DNA of 22,835 bases, from positions 39,408-62,242 of the forward strand of contig VHZZ01004582.1 in the NCBI GenBank assembly GCA_009801015.1. Direction: 5' to 3'. Made by a program: the position numbers and the translations under genes. Positions 1-10,200 of the stretch are shown one piece after another. Position 1 is the first letter of the stretch, and the number at the start of each line of letters is the position of its first letter. The notes beneath the pieces were generated by a model. The model was not told where the DNA came from and ran no database searches. It was given only the letters and a program-made list of their open reading frames with translations. The DNA is from Silene noctiflora. Taxonomy: Eukaryota; Streptophyta; Magnoliopsida; Caryophyllales; Caryophyllaceae.

Positions 1-1143
1 GTAACCATTACATTGAGATGGTTTAATTGGTTAATTGGTACCGGGGAATAGAGGGTAAAGCGTTACCTAAGGGAAGAGATGTGTAACCATTACATCCGTT
101 TATGGGGGTAATTATTATCCTCCCTTCTTCATTTCCATCTTTGGATACCATCTCAATTTACTCCATTTTCTTCTTGTTTTAAGCTCTCTACTCCTGTAAC
201 AATTACTCCATACCAAGCTAGCCCGCAAGTGATAACAACTGGAATAATGTACTTGAAAGGAAACTGAATAACATAGTTGTATCACTGTAGCCATTAGCTA
301 TGTTCCAATTTGTTAATGCTGGATTTTGAGCAAAGGTCTTCATACTGGATATAGTGATACGTTAGTTAGATACAACAAGATGGGCAAAAAATTATTCCAA
401 GTTATACAAGCTTCTATAAAACATCGCCTCGATAATCCCTTGCCAGTTCCAACAACCATATCTAGTATGACTCAACGACATAGTTACCAAGACGGGATCA
501 TTACCACTAGCACTATTTCGAACCGTAAGTTTACTAGCACTAGCAAACTAAAGATTACAAATCACATCACTTCATATCAAACTTGCTTAAGGTTGGTAGA
601 CGAGTCTCTGATGCCTTTTTTCACTATATACCACACTACCAAAATGCCAAATGCCTTTTTTCAACCCATACTCCGAGTGTCAACATATTCAACCTTTGTT
701 TGATACCATATCACACGAAGGTCGAATATGATAAAGATTAGTTTTTACAGTCATTTAAAATTTATTGTGGAGAAGGATCATGGAGTAATGGAGTAGCGGA
801 ACGGCGGGTGCAATGTTTGGAAGAAATATCGTGCGANATCTCTAGCACGTAGCACCTGCTTACATGCTCGTCTTCTGCAGGCCTTACGGGACCGCATCAG
901 GCAAGAACTTATTATTGCCCATGCCATTGTCCATGTGAAAGTCCTTGATAGGAGGATATCCATGGGCAAATATATGATTTTCTTTTGCACAGTTTCATTG
1001 TAGGGCAGTGATGCAATTTGTGAGGAAAAATAGGTGNTTGGCAAAATGTACTCATTGTCAACCGTAGCATGTTTTTGCTGTGTCATGAAAGTTCTCGGAC
1101 CATTTTGCCAATTATATACTTGACAAAAAGTGCCGTGAAAACT
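1..1143. other. upstream flank of the D2HGDH gene, partly repeat-derived
   Basis: Bases 1-175 look like one end-to-end MITE or its remnant. ATTGAGATGGTTTAATTGG near the left is matched in inverted form by TACCATCTCAATTTACTCC near 147-165, and GGGGGTAATTATTATCC inside resembles the element in intron 6 of the dehydrogenase gene. From 797 to 1003 there is a 68-codon open frame without an ATG, containing the stretch RLLQALRDRIRQELIIAH. It reads like real protein but I do not recognise it, and it may be a gene relic. Two ambiguous bases (837, 1037) are present. No convincing core promoter can be fixed apart from the TATA-like site at 1111-1119. Confidence 0.45.
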
Positions 1144-1203
1144 ATGTGTCTCTCTCAAGTCAATTATTATTATTATTATGCTGTTCTAAGGGACTACTCA
1201 TGA
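1144..1203 (+). promoter_or_regulatory. possible upstream ORF overlapping the D2HGDH start codon
   Basis: ATG at 1144 opens a 19-codon ORF with a run of five Tyr codons (a TAT repeat). Its TGA at 1201-1203 overlaps the main ATG at 1200 as ATGA. If the transcript begins upstream of 1144, this uORF could reduce or tune translation. The transcription start is unknown, and a TATA-like ATTATATAC at 1111-1119 would put the start very close to the uORF, so it may be untranslated. Confidence 0.35.
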
Positions 1204-4200
1204 GTAAACTTAAATATTATGCAGGGTCTACACTTGATGGTGTCAGAAAACTCTCAGCATTAAGCTCATATATTGGGCAGCAGAGGCAGAATAGCCAATC
1301 ATCTTTCCTTCTCTTAAGAGAGTATGGAGGTTTTTCTCGGGATACTTGCTTTAGAAGAAACTTAGGTGATCAGTCAAGATTCTATGGTTCGGAAGCCAAA
1401 TCTGTTGAGAGGAGACCTTCCTTCTCTGAAGTAAATTCTAAGGACGTTAGTTACTTCCAGAGTATACTTGGGGAGAACAATGTAATACTGGATGCGGATA
1501 GGCTTCAGTCAGCAAATACTGATTGGATGCACAAATACAAAGTCTTCAGCAATATTATGCTTCTACCACGGAGCACTGAGGAGGTAAAATTACACTTTAA
1601 AAGGTTCTACCGNAATAGCTTTCTTTTGGCTCTAATTTGCTTTTTCTTCTGTACAACTAGATTATTCGTTACTTTTGTTGCTCGTGGTAAATGACCAATA
1701 TAGGAAACTTTTCTTAGATTTTTTCTTATATTTCTTTGTGATTGAGAACATTACTTTTACATATAGCTCACTAGTTTTGGAGGTTGAAAAATCCTTTGCC
1801 CTTGTCTGTATGAACCAAACCAGTGTAATCCCTGCGTTTTAGAAATACTTTCCGTTTTCACTTTTGTACAAAATTTCAAAAGTTGGAATACATAGCTAGG
1901 AATAGCGATTCTTGTAATTCGAGTGGTCCACTAGAAACTTATCCCACAAAGTATATGGATGGTATTTGTGATTCTTGCTTTAAATTTTCTCAACTAGAAA
2001 CTTATCCCACAAAGTATATGGATGGTAATTCTGATTCTACCAAATAGTTAAAACGGAAGGTATTCTTTAATTGGAGGGAGTCAATCCTAGGAGATTTTGT
2101 GACATTTTTGAAGAGAATGCTCTTCCAGTCTTCCCCATGTAGCAGAAACTCAAGCTGTATGTGATGGGATTTCCTATGATTTTGAACACATAACTTTCAT
2201 CTGTTATTGAACACATAACTTATCATATCTCAGGAAATTTGCTCGTTGTATTTGTTTGTTCACGTCAAATGTCTTTTTTGGTATCTGACAGAGAAACTTT
2301 GTCGCTGAAATGCTCATTTACTCATATTGAATAGTCAAAAAGTTTTTTTTCTCCAATATTATGTAAACTCTAAAAAGCTTTATGCCTTGCACCTATGTTA
2401 ATCCAACCTGGCTTCCAGTGTCGGACAGGTGCGTGTCGGGTTATGAGACTTGTGAAATTTTGCATCTTTTGCCTAAATTGAAGTGTTGAAGTGTCGTGTC
2501 ATGTTGCGTTGAATGAGCATCATGTCGCATGTTACATCACTGACATGCAACCAAAAGTGAAGTGTCGAACTAACATAGCAATTATGTTTTGATGTTTGAG
2601 TGTTCTGTATGACTTTACTTGCTTGCATATAGCTTAGAATCCATATTAGATTCAACTCTCTGTCTCTAGCTTGCGATATATACGCCCAAGGTACTATGAA
2701 TGTGAACATGCCTCTTCTATTTCTATAATGTTCTGTAATTGTGAAAGTGGGCAACTCTGATTTAATTTGAGCTAAATCTATTCACATTCCAGGTTTCTCA
2801 GATTATGAGATACTGCAGTTCAAGGCATTTGGCTGTTGTTCCACAAGGTGGTAACACAGGTCTTGTTGGGGGAAGTGTGCCTGTTTTTGATGAGGTAATT
2901 ATAATATAAAACTTTTAAATGATGGAACAAAATTGCTGTGTGGTTATGGTTTGTGCGCATCTGATTGGCTAAAGTATTACATTGTATGATTCTGGCACAC
3001 TTAAAATTCTCAACTTTTGAGTATAATTGTTTATGTGAGAGCTGTGTTTCATGTCAAATATGTATCCTACTGATAGATGGTTGAAGATTGCTGTAGAAAT
3101 GATACTTGTTTGTACTGCCATCAGTGTCTGAGGTTTGAGCAGTTCATTTTAGCTTGCCAAAAAACCTAGACAAGCATAATGCCTAAAATCCTCCGCCTTT
3201 TTATTTTTATTTTTCCTGAAAGTAGTCCCGTTTTTGTTATGAGTCAGTTTAAACACTTTTATGTTTATTGCAGTGGAAAGGATACTTTCATTCTCCTCTC
3301 ATTACCTCACTGCTACCAAAAGTTGTTTAATAAATTGAGACAAGTAACATGATTGACACGTTTGAATTTAACTTCTAAAGAAACACAGTCAATAGCTATC
3401 CTCTTAGTCGACGTGTTTCAAAGCATGATATATCTCGTTATCTGATTTTGGATTCTCTGTTGTTTTACTCCTGGACTCAGTCAAGACTCAAGAGCCAAAA
3501 ACTCATGATTCTTTCCCTTCGATACACGATGGAATAAGCAATATGGCTAACTAAATTTCCTGCTCCTTATATATTGAAGTAGCAGTTGGTGTGATGCAAT
3601 TTTTTGGGTGTCTCATAAAACACTCTGGTCTTTTCAATACAAGGATAAGGCATATATCTAACCTTCTTATCTCGCCATAGGCGGAGCCTTTGATGAACTG
3701 TAATAATTTGGCTGTAAAGCATTGATGTGTCATTTTTGGATGTCAATACTTACGCTTTTTTTGTTTTTGTTTTTGTTTTTCTTAATTCGTAGGTTATTGT
3801 CAACTTGAGCGCAATGAACAAGATATTATCTTTTGACAAGGTATGCCAATTTCCAAGTGTTCCTTTTTGTTCTATTATACATTTGTGGAGCAGTTGTTAG
3901 GAGGATATCTTGAATTTTGGCAATTGATACTCAGCATTAAAATTTAAAGATACTTAAGGAGTTAAGGTAGAAGGGTTAGGTTGGCGCAGACCATAGGGAG
4001 GTTTTTGCTTTTGCATTTTTCATACACTCTTCATGAACTAGAATTTTGTGTTATGCCTATATTTGCTCAATATTCCTCAATAGACAATACCTCCAATAGT
4101 CCAATCCTATATTGTTGCTGGAATGCAAAGGGATGTACCAATTTATTGAACACAGAATGTGGTGAATGATCAAATGATATGTTGGTTCTATTTCATGTCT

Positions 4201-7200
4201 TGTATTATGATTGAGTGAGTTGATATAGTGACGAGATTTAATGCTATGGAGTAAACTTTATGTATTGAGACAATCTATTCTTGGTCCTTCATATACATTT
4301 TGTGTGTTATAAAATGCATTTCAAAATATGTAGGTCAGTGGAATCCTAGTCTGTGAAGCAGGATGCATATTGGAGAATTTGGAATCGTTTGTGGACAATG
4401 AAGGGTAATCTTCTATGTATACCTTAAAGTTCTGTGTAGTCTATGTTACGTCCCAGCATTTAGATTACATGATGCCAGGTTAATTTGAACAAGAGCTACG
4501 AGTTTATATGCTTCCCTCCCAGGTTAATTATGTTTGTGATAATGCATTCACTCTATTCAGAATTGGGTAGATATTTGTTCAGCTTTGAATGCTGGATTAA
4601 TATGATTTTTTTTTTTTTAAACTATTTTCATATCAAAGAGAAACGTTAGGCTCCTTTTCCCATACTTATCTATTTAATGATGTAGATTTGTCATGCCTCT
4701 TGATTTGGGTGCTAAAGGAAGCTGTCAAATAGGTGGAAATGTTTCAACTAATGCTGGTGGTTTGCGCTTGGTTCGTTATGGATCTCTTCATGGAAATGTC
4801 TTGGGTAATATCTAAGTGGAACATTTAATGTGGTATTTGACTGTTTTATGCTATCAGTAAAGGAAAGGGTGTGAAAAATTATTTTATTAGCTGTATTACT
4901 AGCTCAATACATTTGAAATCGAAAAATTTACATGGTATCTTGATGTTTACCAAATTTCTCAAGGTACTAAAAAATTAGGTTTATCCAGAGCCCAGAGGTT
5001 CGTATTGTTTATCCACCATGACCAAATTGTAACATCTGTTGAGTTTTAAGGTTAAAAAATTGCGTGTCATTCATTAATGCTGGGGGGAAGTTAAGTTTTT
5101 GAGAAAAAAAACTTAATAAGTTGTTCACCCTTTTATTTCAGTTTGTCCACATGATACCGCTAAGTTTCTGTGGCACCATGTATACAAACTTAAGTATAAT
5201 GGTATTACACATTTATTATTTTATTTTTCAAAAATTCCTATCAAACTTCCCTTCAAACATAATGAATGACATGTAACCATTATAACCTTAGAAGTTATGA
5301 ATGTAACAGTTTGGTTATTGTTGGCAAACAATACAAACCTCAAGGATATTATCACAAACATAAACTTTTGGTTACCATGGAAAATATGTCAAACCTCTGG
5401 GATATCATGTGAATTGAAAAATATGGAAAGATCCATATATGGCATCTCATGTGTTTAGTTGGTATATGGTATTGACAGCCGAAAATTCCATAGAGAGATC
5501 ATCTTAGACTCATGACTAATTATGATGACTTTGGAGATTCATCTTGTACATTAAGTTAAATCCATTTCAGCTGGTAAATTAGCATCACGGGGTTTTCACC
5601 CTTCCATGCACGTCATAGTCCACGTAAGTCATTAAAAGAAACTAAAGCGATGGCAAGGAGTCGGTTTGTCGACTTGAACTTCTTTCGGCTGTGCTATTCA
5701 ATATACTCGTTTAATGTTATTTAGAATTGTCATTCTCGTGTAGAAGTGGAGCTATCATGGATGAGATATGTAAAGAGTGTTTTAAGATGCTGTTGAGTTT
5801 TGACCCGTAACACATGTTGCGCTTACTAATTTTTGCTGAATTTACAAATTGCATATTTGTCTTATTGATAACCTGGGTTGCCAAACAATTTCAATTCTAA
5901 TTGTCTATTGTCATATTTATGTCTTGATCCTAGAAGTGCTTGACCAGGTAATGATATACCCATTTAAGCGGGCACTCTTGTATAGGCCTTGAAGCTGTAT
6001 TAGCTGATGGTTCTGTGATGGACATGCTTGGGACCTTACGTAAAGATAATACTGGGTATGACTTGAAGCATTTATTTATAGGTTTGTGGTAAGTTTTGGT
6101 GCTTAGTGTTTTATTACAAATCAAACCAGGAGAATACAAGCTTCTGGTTCACAGCTCATTATGATCGAGGGTACTTGTTAAGGGAGTAATAGTAGAAAAA
6201 CATTGGAATGGAGTTGGAAGTGCTTGTAATGGAGGGAAGAAAATGAGGAAGAGAGGGTAATAATAATCTCATAATGGAGAATAAAGTGGGGTAATAATTA
6301 TCCACCTCCTCTCTAGGGTAATATATTACCCCCATTAGAGGGTAATAGATCTCCCTCAATCCCTTCTTCATCCCTTCACCACCACCACCACCTCATTCCT
6401 CTTTTTCCATTGTTTCCCTCCGTTACCCCCTTAAGAATTACCCTCTATCCTTGGAAGCCCTCAGATTTAATTTTCTCCCCTCTTTTCTGGATGCAGGTAG
6501 TGAAGGATCGCTGGGTATTGTCACAAAAGTCTCTATCCTTACTCCACCAAAGCTTGCTGCTGTCAACATTGCTTTTCTGGCTTGTAATGACTATATCAGC
6601 TGTCAGGTAGCCAACTTCTTACGAGAATAAATAGAACCAGACCTGTTATATTATTCACTCGAATTTCTCCTTGGTAATTGTAGTTAAATATTGCTCTTTT
6701 ATTGGATATTTGTAGAGTGTACTTTGATGTGGGTAGTTATATGGAACTTCTGATTTTACTATCTATATATTTTTGGAAATCCAATGTTTCCAAAAAGAGA
6801 GTAACAATTTCCCGCTAAAAGCATCGTAAATGAGGAGATCATCTTCTTTAATTTGTTAGTGCTTCTTGCATCTGTTCTCATGGCCTGTAGTGGACTGGTG
6901 GTAAATCATCAGAACTCTTGTTTTGTGTTGACAAAAAAGGCAACCAACCAGTTCAAATTGGCTGCATATATTTTTGCGGTCTCAAAATTGCATTTTAAGG
7001 GTTCCCTAGTGACCTTGAACCGAATTAAAAGAATGATTTTAATACTCCTTTTGTTTTTCGATCAACTATAGATGATCCCTCATTAGAAGTGTGTTTCAAA
7101 TGCCTTCCTCAATAAAAGAACAATGCGAGAAATCGTAAATCATAGCTGCTTCAATTATCTACTGTGCAGTTTTAAATGACATGTTTCATGTGGGAAGATC

Positions 7201-10200
7201 ATAACGTAATCCGTGTTGGCTGTTGTGGCTGGAGTGTTAGAAATTTTAACTGTTCTTCAGTGATTTGCTAGTTTCCCATGTTATGTATACATGATGCTTT
7301 GTTTGACTTATCTGGAGAAGCTATCCCTGGATATTGTCTTTTCCCTTTGGCTATTGCTTCCAAGTTCAAATTTTCACTCTGATACCTAATACCCATGTAT
7401 GAAAAAGTAAACTAATCTTGTTGCTGCCTATATATGTCAGAAACTTCTACTTGAAGCCAAAAGAAAACTTGGAGAGGTTTTATCTGCATTTGAGTTTTTG
7501 GATAGCCATGCAATGGATTTGGTAAAGATCTTTCTTTGTTGAAAATATTATTTGCTTGCTACAACTGTTTGAATGCTTCCAGATAAAATATTTGCAGTCA
7601 GAAATTGCTTTTAAGTTTACTAATGTTGCATATATTAATTGCTTGCATGAGCTACTGCACTAATATAAGGGTACATTCGTCAAGGTGATGGAGTTCATGC
7701 ATTAACATGGACGCTGATTTCTTTTTACTTCAATGAATCTATGTTTTTTTTTTCAGCATGTTTGTCGAGATACAAAATGACTTATGTTTTTGTGTTATAG
7801 GTTCTGAATAATTTAGATGGAGTGAGAAATCCTCTGCCTCCTGCATTACACAACTTTTATGTCCTGATTGAGACAACAGGCAGTGATGAATCTTATGATA
7901 GGTGAGTGTTTTCTCAATCATCAATGTGGTCATTATTTTGCCGCCAAACATGTGGCTTCAAAAGGCATTGTATTAGGTCCCATCTCTTTGGATTTAAGCT
8001 GGGCTGTTGATGTTAACAGTTCATTACATTTCTTTTTGTTTGGAGATGTTGAAAACTGCTGCTTCTTTTACCTCTGATAAGTGTGTATGAACTCTGCCAA
8101 AAGCTAAGAGATTGAGGGTTATCACCCCTAGCCTAGAGCTTCAAACACTTTTGTTGTGGAAGCCTTTTAAGCTACTGCTTTATGGGTCATCTTACTTGGC
8201 CTGGCTGTCACCTTCAGATAATTCTTCTACCTCCATTCTAGGTTAACAAAGGAAAAGAAAAAGAAATGGTTATCCAAAGAGAATAATTGTAGTCCATTTG
8301 TTTGTTTCTGCAATTATACGCTAAACATTATCCTTGTGCTTTAAAGGCTCCCTCTTGTAGCAGGGTAACTGGGAAGGATGGTTGGATGTTAATGGCCTTA
8401 CCCTTGTGCTTAAAACACAAGCAATTATGGATGATCCATAATGGAAGTTGCCCAAGTATTACATCGATGAACTATACTCGCCCAGTTCTCCATCTAAGAT
8501 ACTCAGACGATTTAGTGTTTTATTTTGCTTTACTCCATTATATTGCTTTCAACATCATTGGAAATGGAATAATCACTTTCACAGTTATACTTGTATTTTG
8601 TCCCATCTTTGAGTTGCATGATGGATATTCACATTGATAGGTCTAAGTAGTCGACGTTGCTAATATGTCCAGAGAGAAGCTTGAGACCTTCTTATTTCGC
8701 TCAATGGAGAACGGATTGATATCTGATGGAACCATAGCACAAGACATCAACCAAGCATCTTCATTTTGGCGTATCCGTGAGGTTGTGACTTATGCCCTTC
8801 TTTTCTTTCCTTCTAAGAAGATTCATCAATGTCCATTGCTCATTTGCTCTACCATTCATGCATTTCTAGTTAAGACTTATCTTGTAGTCAGACTAATCTT
8901 ATACTTCCAAATTGTCTAAATCTAGGATTCTTGCCTTCTTGCCTTCTTGGTTCTCTAATTATCTAGTCGTTTTATCCTACAATGTTAGATTTTGGTTCAG
9001 TATGTTACAATTAGGCTCGGAAGTGAAAATATGCAACCTCTCTAGGCCTATTTAGCATAAGCAATGGACATAACTAAGCTTGAGATAGAGAGTGAATTTC
9101 ATTGACTAGCACCTCTAGAAAAAGGGTTATTTGAATTGTACATAACTCTTAAGAGCACACACTACGTGTGCACAATAGTGCTCTAAAATCTAGTAATCTC
9201 GAAATTGAAAAGAATACTAATATAAAGGCTTTTTTTCACATTAGCACGCAGGAAAATTCTCCTGAGCATGACTTTCAAACTATAATGGAAATAATTTCAT
9301 ATATACGGAGTACATGAAAGTAAAGACTAAAGCTCAAATATGTGGACAGCGCTTGCATTTTTAATAGTCTCATATGTATAGCAACTTTCAGCGAGATGTT
9401 GCTATTCTAGTTTTTGTTTATCTTTTTTTTTTTTAAATGAGGTTTTTTGTATTGCTGCTCTACTGTTTGTATTTCTTTTCGAATATGCATACTCGTAAAC
9501 AGTCTCTTTGTGTTGCCAGCTCTGGGGTAACGATGTTGTTGTTGTTGTTGTGGTCGTCGTCGTCGTGTGATATATGCATATTTTACAAAAGTATTTGGTA
9601 CCTTTCCTCCATCTTGATTGAACCCAAGTAGTGTCCTTGTAAGTTGTAGGTTTGTACAAGTGTCCGTTTATTATCTACTCCGAAAGTACTCCATTATTTG
9701 TATTGAATGCCAATAAGGTTAATTTTGTTTTGCTCATATACCATATACTCCTCTCATTCAATCCTAATTCTAGTTCATTTTGTGAGTAGTACCAGAATTG
9801 ATGAAACATTTTACTCTGATTTGCTTTAGGGCGTACCAGAAGCATTGATGAAGTCAGGGGCTGTATATAAGTATGATTTGTCTATTCCTGTGGAGAAAAT
9901 GTATGATCTTGTGGAGGAAATGCGGACACGCCTTGGTAATTCATAAATCTTATACTCCCTCCGATTTTTTAGAAATGTTCCATTTACTATATGCACAAGG
10001 ATAAGGGTTTGAGTGGGGTGGTGGGTCTCACCAATAAAGGAGGGTGATTTTATTAACAAAAACATGCTCTAAATAGAAATGGGGCAATTCCAATGAATAG
10101 GCCGAAAATGGAATATGGGGCATTTCTAAGGAATCGGATGGAGTATCATTTTAGTTCTGGTACTGTTGTCATTTTATGGCCAGCCTTAAGACATGGGACA

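Noticed and set aside
326..703. 125-codon ORF starting from TTG
   Set aside because: No ATG near its start and no recognisable similarity; low-complexity Ser/Thr-rich translation.
1146..1199. Upstream extension of D2HGDH to 1146
   Set aside because: It would begin at GTG; nuclear plant genes use ATG, and the first in-frame ATG is at 1200.
2410..2570. GTGTCGGACAGGTGCGTGTCGG-like stretch and a 93-codon minus ORF in intron 1
   Set aside because: Resembles common degenerate plant repeat sequence, but no ends or family could be defined, and the ORF has no protein features.
4728..4730. Gln at residue 216 (GSCQIGG) instead of the His of some homologues
   Set aside because: Both Gln and His appear to occur here in family members, so I do not treat it as a defect.
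9151..9183. Small nested palindrome AGAGCACACACTACGTGTGC...GTGCTCT in intron 10
   Set aside because: A short imperfect hairpin; too small to assign to an element or a regulatory role.
9402..9659. Minus-strand ORF with a poly-Thr run
   Set aside because: It merely translates the GTT/GTC microsatellite in intron 10.
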